Source of the DNA: FEN-1219 sp964503125
GTDB lineage: Bacteria; Pseudomonadota; Gammaproteobacteria; Steroidobacterales; Rariloculaceae
Direction of reading: 5' to 3'
Assembly: GCA_964503125.1 (NCBI GenBank)
Contig: CAZCZE010000058.1
Location: 1-64,000, forward strand
Length of the DNA stretch: 64,000 nucleotides
The notes beneath the pieces are model-generated. The model was not told the origin of the DNA. It was given only the letters and a program-made list of their open reading frames with translations, and ran no database searches. Of this stretch, positions 51,274-59,778 are shown piece by piece. The stretch's first letter is position 1, and every line of letters begins with the position of its first letter. The position numbers were made by a program, and so were the translations under genes.

Positions 51274-53412
51274 CTACCATCGCGGCTGCCGCCCCTCACT
51301 CGCGAAACTAGCCGGCAGGTACCAGTTCCAGCGGCCGAAGATCTGCATCGTGGCCGGCAGCAGCAACGCCCGGACGACGGTGACGTCGATGAGGATCGCC
51401 GCGGCCAACGCGAGCCCGAGTTGCTGCAAGCCGACGATCGAGCCGACGACGAAACCCGCGAACGCCGCGAACATGATGAGGCCGGCCGAAGTGATCAATC
51501 GCCCCGTGCGCTTTAGACCCGCTGCGATCGCCTCCTCGTTGCTCGCGCCCTTGTCCCACTCCTCGCGCATGCGGCTCACGAGGAACACCTCGTAGTCCAT
51601 CGATAAGCCGAACATCACGGCGAACACCATGACCGGGATCCAGGCCTCGACCTGGTCGTAGACCGGCAGGCCGGCGAACGCGCCCCAGCCCCACTGGAAG
51701 GCCGCGACGGTCACACCGCACGCGGCGACGACCGAAAGGAGATTGAGAATGACGGCCTTGAGCGGCACGAGCAGCGAGCGGAACGCGAACAGCAGCAGCA
51801 GGTAAGTGGCGCCGAGCACGCCGATCACGAGCCACGGGAACCAACGACCGACGACGTCGAGGAAATCGACGCCCGCGGCGACGACGCCGCCGACGCGAGC
51901 CGACGCGGCCGCCGGCAGCTCGACACCGGGGAGGATCTGGGCCCGCAGCCGCCGCACGAACGCGAGGCTTTCGCGTGCACCGAAGTCGTGGCGCCCGAGC
52001 ACCTGGAGGCGCAGATACCGGCGCGAAGCATCGACGAACCGCCCATCGCCGGGCCGGTAGTACAACCCGGCGACCTCGGGGTCGTCGCTGAGCGCGAACA
52101 CGAGCCTGTCGACCGCGACCTCGAGCTCCTCGCTCGCAGCGCCGCCGGTAGTGCCGCTGTCGATGACGACCGTCGTCGGTGTCGTGGCGCCGGCGCCGAG
52201 CGCGGCCGCAACGACGTCGCGCCCACGCGCGCTCTCGAGATGGGCCGGGTGCCCGGCGTGCGAGCCCGGCCCGATCGCGAGATCCGCGAGCGGCACGCAC
52301 AGCGCCAGCAACGCGAGCGCGGCCAGCAGCGCGACGGGCACGGGCCGCCGCATGATCCAGCGAGCCAATGCAGTCCAAAATACGTCGGGCCGGGCCGTCT
52401 GCTCGCGCCGCCGCCAAGCTAGGAGATCGATTCGCTCGAGCGTCGGCCCGACGACGGCCAGCAGCGCCGGCAGCAGCGTCGCGGCCGCGAGCACCGAGAC
52501 GGCGGGAATCAGCAGTCCGCCGATACCGAAGCCGCGCAGGAACGGCAGCGGCAAGAGCAGCAGCAAGGCCAGACCGATCGCGACCGCAATGCCCGAGAAC
52601 ACGACGGCTCGGCCGGCCGACGTCATCGTCGCGACGATCGCCTCGTCGGGCGCACCGCCGCGCCGTCGCTCCTCGCGGAACCGGTGCACGATGAGCAGCG
52701 AATAGTCGACGGCGATGCCGAAACCCACGAGGCTCACGAAGTTGACGATGTACGACGTGAGCTCCATCGCGACGGCGCCGAGCCACACGATCCCGAGCGT
52801 GGTCACGATCGTGACGAGCGCGAACAGCAGCGGCAATAGAAACGACAACGTACGAAACACGAGTATCAGCAGCACGATCGCGGCGGGCACGGCGACGTAC
52901 AGCTCGCCGCGGCGCAGGTCCTCGGCGATCACGGTCTCGACGTCGTGCTCGGTCGCCGCAAACCCCGTGACGTAGGCCGTGGCGTCGGGGATGCCCGCGA
53001 CCGCCGCGCGAATCGCCGGCGTGAACCGCTTGGCCGCCGCGGGGTCGAGGCCCGACGCGATCTCGGCGATCGCGATGTCGGCGTCGATGACTTGGCTCGC
53101 GACCACGACGCCGCCCGGCAGCGCGTCCGCGGCGCGCTCTGCGGCGGCCTCTACGTCGCGCAACAGCTCGTAGGCGCGCCCGCGCGTGGCGACGACGAGC
53201 GTGAACGAGCCGACGGAGCTTTGGCCGAAATGTCGCTGCAGCAGGAGCTCGGCGTTCTCGCTATCCGTGCCCGGCAACGCGATCCGGTTGGTGAGCAACG
53301 CCGGCACTCGCAACGCGAGCGGCGTCGCGACGACGAGCGCCAAAGCCCAAGCCGCGAGCACGGTGCGGCGTCGCCGCAGCACCCACCGGGTCAGGCGTTC
53401 GATCGCGCTCAA
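51274..53412 (-). CDS. MMPL/RND family transporter
   Basis: The 712-residue inner-membrane protein has two similar halves. Each has one helix, a periplasmic domain and then five helices, with MMPL motifs such as VGFGIAVDYSLLIVHRFREE and VFAVMFGLSMDYEVFLVSRM. MMPL proteins export lipids or hydrophobic products, so the ole-like genes beside it may make its cargo (inference). The start is a TTG at 53412 overlapping the stop of the molybdopterin gene (TTGA). The frame is open far upstream but only as a shadow of that gene. Confidence 0.9.
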   Translation of the reverse strand: MSAIERLTRWVLRRRRTVLAAWALALVVATPLALRVPALLTNRIALPGTDSENAELLLQRHFGQSSVGSFTLVVATRGRAYELLRDVEAAAERAADALPGGVVVASQVIDADIAIAEIASGLDPAAAKRFTPAIRAAVAGIPDATAYVTGFAATEHDVETVIAEDLRRGELYVAVPAAIVLLILVFRTLSFLLPLLFALVTIVTTLGIVWLGAVAMELTSYIVNFVSLVGFGIAVDYSLLIVHRFREERRRGGAPDEAIVATMTSAGRAVVFSGIAVAIGLALLLLLPLPFLRGFGIGGLLIPAVSVLAAATLLPALLAVVGPTLERIDLLAWRRREQTARPDVFWTALARWIMRRPVPVALLAALALLALCVPLADLAIGPGSHAGHPAHLESARGRDVVAAALGAGATTPTTVVIDSGTTGGAASEELEVAVDRLVFALSDDPEVAGLYYRPGDGRFVDASRRYLRLQVLGRHDFGARESLAFVRRLRAQILPGVELPAAASARVGGVVAAGVDFLDVVGRWFPWLVIGVLGATYLLLLFAFRSLLVPLKAVILNLLSVVAACGVTVAAFQWGWGAFAGLPVYDQVEAWIPVMVFAVMFGLSMDYEVFLVSRMREEWDKGASNEEAIAAGLKRTGRLITSAGLIMFAAFAGFVVGSIVGLQQLGLALAAAILIDVTVVRALLLPATMQIFGRWNWYLPASFASEGRQPRW

Positions 53413-55733
53413 CTCCAGCTCAGGTCGTGCTGGCCGAGCGGCAGGTCGCGGAACCGCTTGCCCGTGATCTGGAACACCGCGTCGGCGAGCGCGGCCTGGA
53501 CCGACGTGCCGCGATCGTGGCCCATGCCGACGAGCCAGTGCGCCGTCGGGAAGAAGCGAATAGCGATCGTCAGCGGATCCTCGGCGATACGCGACAGCGC
53601 GAATTTGTCGAAATTGTTCTCGACGATAGCCCCGTTCTCGATGTTGCAGGCCTGGTGCATGGCGTCGTTGTAGAACCAGGTGATCTGGCCTTCGATCTGC
53701 TTCTTGACGGAGAGCGGATTCACGAGGCCGAAGCCCGACTCGTGCGCGACGTCGACGCGCGTAAGCTTGACGCGTCCGTCGCGGCTCACGGAGACCGTGT
53801 GCACCATCGCGCTGATCGTCGCCGAGTTGCCGGTCTCGGCGCCGCGCTCCTCGAGTGCGATGGCGCGCGCCGTGCCGCGCGGCAGCGGCGTGCCCCAACC
53901 CGACATCTCGGCGGCGAGGTCGAGCGCCTCGATCATGTCGGCCTTGAACGGTAAATCCGTGCGTTCGATGAGCTCGCGGCGGTAGCGATACGGATCCTTG
54001 CCCGCCGCGCGTGCGAGCTCGTCGATGAAGCTCTCGCGGTAGAACTCGTGCGCGGCCTGGCCCACGCCGCGGCGCGTGCCGACGGGCACGTGGAAATTCG
54101 TCGTGTGATTCGAGAAGCGGTAGTTCGGCACGTAGTAGCGCGAAGCCACGTCGAACGACGCGTCGGGGCCGAAGCCGTCCTGCTGCATGCTCGTGCGCAC
54201 CTCGAGCGCGAGCGGCCAGCCGTCGTCGTCGAGCGCGGCCTTGAGCCGCGCCATGCCCATCGCGCGATAGGTCGTGCCGATGAAGTCCTCCTCTCGCGTC
54301 CAGAGGAGGTGTATCGACGTGCCGCGGTTGGCATTGGCGATCATGATCGCTTGCTCGGCCTGCGGCCCGTTGCCGTTGCGGCCGAAACCGCCGCCCAAGT
54401 GGCACTGGTGCAAATACACTCTCTCCTCTGGAATGCCCGTGATCTGCGCCGCGCTGAAGCGCGTCTCCTGCGGGCTCTGATCGCCGATCCAGATGTCGAC
54501 GCGGTCCTCGGTCACGAGCACCGTGGCGTTGCCGGGCTCCATCCGGGCCCGCGGCAGATAAGGAGTCGAGTACGTTGCCTCGACGACGCGGTCGGCGCGT
54601 GCGAACACGGCGTCGACGTCGCCCTGGTTCACGCGCACGCGGCCCGGCGCGTCGAGCGCGGCCAGAAGCGCCGCACGCATGTTGGCCGTATTGAACGCGG
54701 CGCGCTCGGGCGGAATCGTCCACTCGATGGGCATGGCGTCGAGCGCCGTCTTGGCCTGGTGCCACGTGTCGGCGACGACCGCGACGCCGCCGCTGAACAC
54801 ACGGCCGCGCGTCAAGCGCGGGTCCGGTATCGGGAATTGCAGGGCCGAGCGCACGCCGGGCCGACCGCGGATCGCGGCGAAGTCGTAGCTCTTCACGTCG
54901 CCGCCGTAGACGGGGCACGACTTCACGGCCGCCCACTTCATGCCGGGCAAGCGCACGTCGATCGCGTAGATCGTCTCGCCCGTCACCTTCATGGGCACGT
55001 CGAGGTTCTTCTGCTCCGTGCCCATGAGCGTCCACTCGTCGGGCGGCTTGATCCTTAGGCCCAAGGGATTCGGGTGCGGCATCGCGGCCGCGAGGTGCGC
55101 GACCTTGCCGAAGGTCGTCGCGCGGCCGCTGCGCGCGTGCGTGATGACGCTGTCTTTGGCCGTGAGCTCGCCGGCGGGCACCCCCCACTCGCTCGCGGCC
55201 GCGAGCAGCAATCGCTCGCGCGCCTCGGCGCCCGCGAGCTGGAGGTAGTAGCGCCCGTCCTTGACCGACGACGCGGCATTCGTGCGCATGCGCCGATAGA
55301 GGCTGTCGGGGATACCGGCGACGCCGGTTCGCGCGCGGTTGCCGAACGCCGGCTCGCCGCCGCCCTCGGGATCCGTGGCGCCGTTGCCGGGCACGTCGAG
55401 CGTCCAGGCGGGCGCCATCTCGCGCGCGTCGCGATTCGCGGACGCATAGATCGGCCGGACTCTGCTCCAGTCGCACTGGAGCTCCTCGCAGACCATCATC
55501 GCGTTCGAGGTCCAGACGCCCTGCCCCAGCTCGGTCTGCGCGATGCGGATGACGACGGTGTCGTCGGGCTCGACGACGATCCAGGCGTTGATCTCAGGAC
55601 TCGCGGGCTCGGCATACCACGGCGCGCCGTGCGGCGGCGCGGCTTGCGCCTGCGCCGAGCGCGGCGGCAGCCAGAAGCCGAGCACGAACGCACCCGCGCC
55701 CGCCATGACCTCACGCCGATTCACCGTCGTCAT
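53409..55733 (-). CDS. Molybdopterin-binding oxidoreductase large subunit (IorB-like)
   Basis: The 774-residue protein begins with a twin-arginine-type signal (NRREVMAGAGAFVLGFWLPP) and has the xanthine dehydrogenase/isoquinoline 1-oxidoreductase beta-subunit layout: RIAQTELGQGVWTSNAMMV, CHLGGGFGRNGNG and GTRRGVGQAAHEFYRESFID. At the C-terminus the usual GxGE motif with the catalytic glutamate reads GMGHD (H739), so activity is uncertain. It pairs with the 2Fe-2S subunit 7 bases upstream. The substrate is unknown. Confidence 0.9.
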   Translation of the reverse strand: MTTVNRREVMAGAGAFVLGFWLPPRSAQAQAAPPHGAPWYAEPASPEINAWIVVEPDDTVVIRIAQTELGQGVWTSNAMMVCEELQCDWSRVRPIYASANRDAREMAPAWTLDVPGNGATDPEGGGEPAFGNRARTGVAGIPDSLYRRMRTNAASSVKDGRYYLQLAGAEARERLLLAAASEWGVPAGELTAKDSVITHARSGRATTFGKVAHLAAAMPHPNPLGLRIKPPDEWTLMGTEQKNLDVPMKVTGETIYAIDVRLPGMKWAAVKSCPVYGGDVKSYDFAAIRGRPGVRSALQFPIPDPRLTRGRVFSGGVAVVADTWHQAKTALDAMPIEWTIPPERAAFNTANMRAALLAALDAPGRVRVNQGDVDAVFARADRVVEATYSTPYLPRARMEPGNATVLVTEDRVDIWIGDQSPQETRFSAAQITGIPEERVYLHQCHLGGGFGRNGNGPQAEQAIMIANANRGTSIHLLWTREEDFIGTTYRAMGMARLKAALDDDGWPLALEVRTSMQQDGFGPDASFDVASRYYVPNYRFSNHTTNFHVPVGTRRGVGQAAHEFYRESFIDELARAAGKDPYRYRRELIERTDLPFKADMIEALDLAAEMSGWGTPLPRGTARAIALEERGAETGNSATISAMVHTVSVSRDGRVKLTRVDVAHESGFGLVNPLSVKKQIEGQITWFYNDAMHQACNIENGAIVENNFDKFALSRIAEDPLTIAIRFFPTAHWLVGMGHDRGTSVQAALADAVFQITGKRFRDLPLGQHDLSWS

Positions 55734-55740
55734 GGCTCGC

Positions 55741-56199
55741 TCAAGCCTTCATGAGCTCGGCGGCCAAATGAATCGCCTTGCGCACGCGGTGATAGCTCGA
55801 GCACCGGCACGCGTTGGTCACGGCCGCGTCGATGTCGGCGTCGGTTGGCGTGGGATTGCGCTCGAGCAACGCGAGCGCGCTCATGATCATGCCCGACTGG
55901 CAGTAGCCGCACTGCGGCGCGTCGAGCTCTTTCCACGCGCGCTGGATCGGGTGATTGCCGTCGGCCGAGACGCCCTCGATCGTCTTGATCGGCTTGCCGA
56001 CGGCGAGCGACACGGGGAAACTGCACGAGCGCACGGGCTGGCCATCGACGTGCAGCGTGCAAGCGCCGCACTGCGCGATGCCGCAGCTGAACTTCGTGCC
56101 CGTGAGCCCAAGCGCATCGCGAACGACCCAGAGCAACGGCGTCGACGGATCGACGTCGACGCTATGCGCCGTCCCGTTCACGATGAGATGGAGCGCCAT
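55741..56199 (-). CDS. 2Fe-2S subunit of molybdenum hydroxylase (IorA-like)
   Basis: The 152-residue protein has both cluster motifs: the plant-ferredoxin type (FSCGIAQCGACTLHVDGQ, with a fourth cysteine in VRSCSFPV) and the C-terminal type (PQCGYCQSGMIM with NACRCSSYHRV). It passes electrons from the molybdenum site of the large subunit. The start at 56199 (ALHLIVNG) is chosen over an upstream in-frame start at 56244. XdhC (2673-3719) could act on this pair. Confidence 0.93.
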   Translation of the reverse strand: MALHLIVNGTAHSVDVDPSTPLLWVVRDALGLTGTKFSCGIAQCGACTLHVDGQPVRSCSFPVSLAVGKPIKTIEGVSADGNHPIQRAWKELDAPQCGYCQSGMIMSALALLERNPTPTDADIDAAVTNACRCSSYHRVRKAIHLAAELMKA

Positions 56200-56259
56200 G
56201 GCACCTGAGCATATGCTCGAGGCGAACGGCGCCACAAGGCGCACCGGCCCGTCCTGTGC

Positions 56260-57450
56260 TCAGGCGTCGGAGCCCCCGGCATGCAACGTCTCGACGACGC
56301 CCAAAATCATGAGACAGACGCCCGCGAAGCCGAGCCCCGCCACGGTGAGGCTCGCGGCCCCGAGCCCCGCGGCCTTGACGATCGTGCCCACGAGCAGCGG
56401 CGCGCCGCTCAAGCCTAAGTCGCCGATGAGCCGCCAGAGCCCGAGGAACTGCCCCTGCCGGCCGCTCGCGCGCGCGAAATCCGCGCCCATGATCATGACG
56501 ACGCCCGTGCCGATGCCGTTCGCGAAGCCGAGCAGCGCCGCCACCGCGAGCAGCGAGTAGAGCCCGCCGGCGAGCGGCAACAGCGCGAGACCTAAGGCAT
56601 AGAACGCCATGCTCGGCACGGCGCTCCACTTGCGCCCCAGGCGGTCCGCGAGCACGCCCGACGGATAGAACAGCGCGATGTCGACGACCGCTGAGAGCGA
56701 GTACACGAGACCGATCGTCGTGACGTCGAGGCCGACGGCCTGCCCGAACAGCGGCACGAGCAGCTGCCGCGTCGCGCGCATGAGCTGGAGCACGAGCGCG
56801 CTACCGCCGGCCGTCGCGAGCACGCGGCGCTGGTCGCGCAGCACTTGCATCGTGCCCGCGAGGCTCGCGTCGGGATTCTCGTGCGGCGGCACGGCGCGCG
56901 CGAACGCGAGCACGGTGGCGCCTGCAACGACCGCGCTCGCGGCGCCGACGACGAACGCCACGGGGTAGCCCGCGAATCCCGCGAGCACGCCGCCGGCCAC
57001 GGGGCCGATGAGCGCGCCGCCGCGCTGCAGGCCCGCCATCGCCGCGATGGCCCGGCCGAGCTCGCTCGTCGTGCACGTATCGGCCAGATACGACTGCCGG
57101 CCGAGCATCCAGGCGGCGTGCCCCGTGCCGAGCGTGACCGCGGCCAGGCAGATGAGCCAGGGTTGCGTCGTGACGCTGAGCAGCGCGAAACCCGCGAGAA
57201 TCAGACTCAAGCCTCCGAGCAGCACGGGCTTGTCGCCGAAGCGGGCGACGAGCATGCCGGCCGGCACGTCGAACAACAGGATACCGACGCCGCGCAAGCC
57301 CACGACGAGCGCCGCGAACGCCGGGCTCGCGCCGATCTCGAGCATATAGAGCGGCAACAGGATCGTGAGCGCTTCCTGGCTCACCGCCATGAGCAGCGAC
57401 GGCCCGTAGACGGGAAGGAGCAGGCGATCGTAGGGAGAGGGAAGCCGCAA
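56260..57450 (-). CDS. Major facilitator superfamily transporter
   Basis: The 396-residue protein has about twelve hydrophobic helices, with the MFS loop 2-3 signature (GMLVARFGDKPVLLGG) and its repeat in the second half (GVLADRLGRKWSAVPS). It is probably a proton-driven efflux pump. It lies just upstream of the molybdenum hydroxylase genes on the same strand, separated by 60 bases. The substrate is unknown. Confidence 0.9.
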   Translation of the reverse strand: MRLPSPYDRLLLPVYGPSLLMAVSQEALTILLPLYMLEIGASPAFAALVVGLRGVGILLFDVPAGMLVARFGDKPVLLGGLSLILAGFALLSVTTQPWLICLAAVTLGTGHAAWMLGRQSYLADTCTTSELGRAIAAMAGLQRGGALIGPVAGGVLAGFAGYPVAFVVGAASAVVAGATVLAFARAVPPHENPDASLAGTMQVLRDQRRVLATAGGSALVLQLMRATRQLLVPLFGQAVGLDVTTIGLVYSLSAVVDIALFYPSGVLADRLGRKWSAVPSMAFYALGLALLPLAGGLYSLLAVAALLGFANGIGTGVVMIMGADFARASGRQGQFLGLWRLIGDLGLSGAPLLVGTIVKAAGLGAASLTVAGLGFAGVCLMILGVVETLHAGGSDA

Positions 57451-57453
57451 CGC

Positions 57454-57552
57454 CTATTGCTTGACGGTGATGCGCCAGGTTCCGGAGAAATCCGCCGCGA
57501 ACGCGGCGCTTGGGACGAGCGCGGCCAGTGCCACGAGCTGCTTCCGCTTCAT
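57454..57552 (-). CDS. Truncated secreted peptide
   Basis: A strong AAAGGAGA site 6 bases before the ATG starts a 32-residue frame. It is a signal peptide (KRKQLVALAALVPSAAFAAD) followed by FSGTWRITVKQ and a stop. FSGTW openings are common in secreted lipocalin-like proteins, so this looks like such a gene cut after its first strand. The stop lies 3 bases before the MFS gene start. Confidence 0.4.
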   Translation of the reverse strand: MKRKQLVALAALVPSAAFAADFSGTWRITVKQ

Positions 57553-57628
57553 CCGCCGTCTCCTTTCCGCGACGCCGCACATCATACCTAGGTTGAAATT
57601 CGCCCGCGGTCTCGCGATCCTTGGCCGC

Positions 57629-58471
57629 ATGTCCACGACCGAGGGCGAAGGAGATCCACACGAGACGTTGAGCCCCGCCGTCCGCAGGCTCGTGCGGCAG
57701 TTCGACCTCGACATCACGGCGATCCACGGCACGGGCCCCTTGGGCCGCATCACCGTGAGCGACGTCATGAGCCTGATCGGCGGGCGCACCGACTCGGGCA
57801 AGCGCGACGCGCCTCCGCGCAGCGCGGCCCCCGACGACGCGGAAGCGAGCACGGATGACGGCGCGGAGCCCACAGCCCAAGCCGCAACGGCCGTCGAAAT
57901 CCCGACGAGCACGGTCTTCGACTGCGACCTGAGCCGCGTGCTCGCCCATCGCAGACGGCTGCGCGGCGACAACGTCGAGCTCCTGACGACGAGCTACTTC
58001 TTGGCGGCGCTCGCAGACGTTCTCGACACGGGGCCCGAGCTCGTCGGCGCCGCACCGCGCTTCGGCGTCTTACGGTCGACGGGCGACGGCGAGCTGTACT
58101 TAGCGCTGGTCGACACAGGGAAAATCTCGCCCGCCACAACGCTCGACGAGCGCGTGCGGGCGCTCGACGCGGAGCTGCGCGCGAACCTCGACACCAACGT
58201 CAAGGATGCCGACCTGCTCGTGCATCACTATGGCGAAGGCGGCAGCGTGCTCGCCACGCCGACGCCGATCGGTACGGGCCATGCCGCGAGCGTCGGCATC
58301 GGCCGCGTGCGCCGCGAGATCGTCGTGCGCGCTGTTGATGGCGTGGAGTCGCCGCGCGTCGCGGCGCGCTGCTACATGACGCTCTCGTTCCTACCGAGCC
58401 GCATCGCCTTCGAGCGCGCGAACCAGCTGCTCGCGCACGCCGTGCGCGTGCTCGAGCAGTGGCCGGAGTAG
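57629..58471 (+). CDS. E2 acyltransferase-like protein, catalytic motif missing
   Basis: The 280-residue protein has a peripheral subunit-binding domain near the N-terminus (SPAVRRLVRQFDLDITAIHG, then GRITVSDV) and a shortened 2-oxoacid dehydrogenase acyltransferase-like domain. It lacks the lipoyl domain. The C-terminal position of the HxxxDG active site reads SFLPSRIAFERANQLL, with neither the histidine nor the DG pair. It may be a non-catalytic scaffold or a decaying E2. It ends 6 bases from the convergent aminotransferase gene. Confidence 0.7.
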   Translation: MSTTEGEGDPHETLSPAVRRLVRQFDLDITAIHGTGPLGRITVSDVMSLIGGRTDSGKRDAPPRSAAPDDAEASTDDGAEPTAQAATAVEIPTSTVFDCDLSRVLAHRRRLRGDNVELLTTSYFLAALADVLDTGPELVGAAPRFGVLRSTGDGELYLALVDTGKISPATTLDERVRALDAELRANLDTNVKDADLLVHHYGEGGSVLATPTPIGTGHAASVGIGRVRREIVVRAVDGVESPRVAARCYMTLSFLPSRIAFERANQLLAHAVRVLEQWPE

Positions 58472-58477
58472 CGAGCC

Positions 58478-59671
58478 CTATTTGAGAACGGTGCCGATGG
58501 CGTCCGCGACGCGGTCGACGTTGCCGTGGTTGATGCCCGCGATGTTGATGCGGCTCGACTCCACCATATAGACGTGGAACTCCTCGCGCAGCCGAATCAC
58601 CTGCTCCTTCGTGATACCGAGGAACGAGAACATGCCGCGCTCGTTGGCGATGAACGAAAAGTCCATCGGCGTCTTGCGCGCCGCGAGCTTGTCGACGAGC
58701 AGCCGCCGCAGGCCGTTCAGGCGTTTCCGCATCTCGGCGAGCTCCTGCGTCCACTGCGCGCGCAGCGCGGGGTCGCCTAAGATGTGGCCCGCGATCGCGG
58801 CGCCGTGGTCGGGCGGCATCGAGTAGATGCCGCGCGCGACGTTGGCCGCGTTCGCGGCCGCGAGTTTCGCGGCCTCGGCGTTCGCCGAGACGACGCTCGC
58901 CGCGCCGACGCGCTCGCGGTAGAGCCCCAAGTTCTTCGAGCACGACGTCACGACGACGACCTCGGGCAAGCGCGCGGCCATGAGCCGCACGCCGAACGCG
59001 TCCTCGTCGAGGCCTTCGGCGAGCCCTTGATACGCGATGTCGATGAACGGCACGAGGTTACGGCGCTCGCAGAGCTGTGCGAGCGCTTCCCACTGCTCCT
59101 TCGATAGATCCGCGCCGCACGGGTTATGGCAACAGCCGTGGATGAGCACGAGCTCGCCGGCGCTCGCCTTGTCGAGCCTTGCGATCATCGGCTCGAAATC
59201 GACGCGATGCTTCGCGTAGTCATAGTAAGGATAGGTGTCGAGCGTGAGGCCCGCGCCCTTGAGCAACGGCTGGTGGTTCGGCCAGGTTGGGTCGCTCATG
59301 TAGATGCGCGCGCCGGGCTTGGCCCGCGCGACGAGGTGTCCCGCCACGCTCAGGCCGCCGCTGCCCCCAGGCGTCTGCACGGTCGAGACGCGGCCGGCCT
59401 TCAACGCCGGATGATCTTTGCCGTAGAGGAGCTCCTCGATGCCGCGATTGAAACCCGCGTTGCCGGCGATCGCGACGTAGGTCTTCGAGTCCTGCGCGTC
59501 GAGGATCGCCTTCTCGGCGCGCTTGACGCTCGCGAGCACGGGCGTGCGGCCTTGCTCGTCTTGGTAGACGCCGACCGAGAGATCGATCTTGCCGGGGTGC
59601 GGGTCCGCGCGAAACAGGGTCATGACCCCTAAAATCGCGTCGGGCGGCAGCGGCTTCAGTGTTTCGAACAC
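58478..59671 (-). CDS. Aromatic/aspartate aminotransferase
   Basis: The 397-residue enzyme is a class I PLP aminotransferase of the AspC/TyrB group. It has the HGCCHNPCGADLSKEQW motif with asparagine, FIDIAYQGLAEGLDEDAFG with Asp and Tyr, the PLP lysine in TSCSKNLGLYRERVGA, and the substrate arginine in SSRINIAGI. It exchanges amino groups between aromatic amino acids or aspartate and 2-oxoglutarate. The GTG at 59671 has AAGGA 6 bases upstream. Confidence 0.92.
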   Translation of the reverse strand: MFETLKPLPPDAILGVMTLFRADPHPGKIDLSVGVYQDEQGRTPVLASVKRAEKAILDAQDSKTYVAIAGNAGFNRGIEELLYGKDHPALKAGRVSTVQTPGGSGGLSVAGHLVARAKPGARIYMSDPTWPNHQPLLKGAGLTLDTYPYYDYAKHRVDFEPMIARLDKASAGELVLIHGCCHNPCGADLSKEQWEALAQLCERRNLVPFIDIAYQGLAEGLDEDAFGVRLMAARLPEVVVVTSCSKNLGLYRERVGAASVVSANAEAAKLAAANAANVARGIYSMPPDHGAAIAGHILGDPALRAQWTQELAEMRKRLNGLRRLLVDKLAARKTPMDFSFIANERGMFSFLGITKEQVIRLREEFHVYMVESSRINIAGINHGNVDRVADAIGTVLK

Positions 59672-59778
59672 GGCGGATCCTTCAGGGAGTGGGGCAGGAG
59701 CCCTTTTGGGCGGGCGGTATAGTATGTAGATCGCGTAGGCTCGACAACAGGCGCGCTCACGGCGCGGCGAATTCAAGC

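Noticed and set aside
51274..55476. A single 1400-codon open frame on the minus strand.
   Set aside because: Only the last 712 codons have transporter character. The rest is an out-of-frame shadow of the molybdopterin subunit, so the real start is the TTG at 53412.
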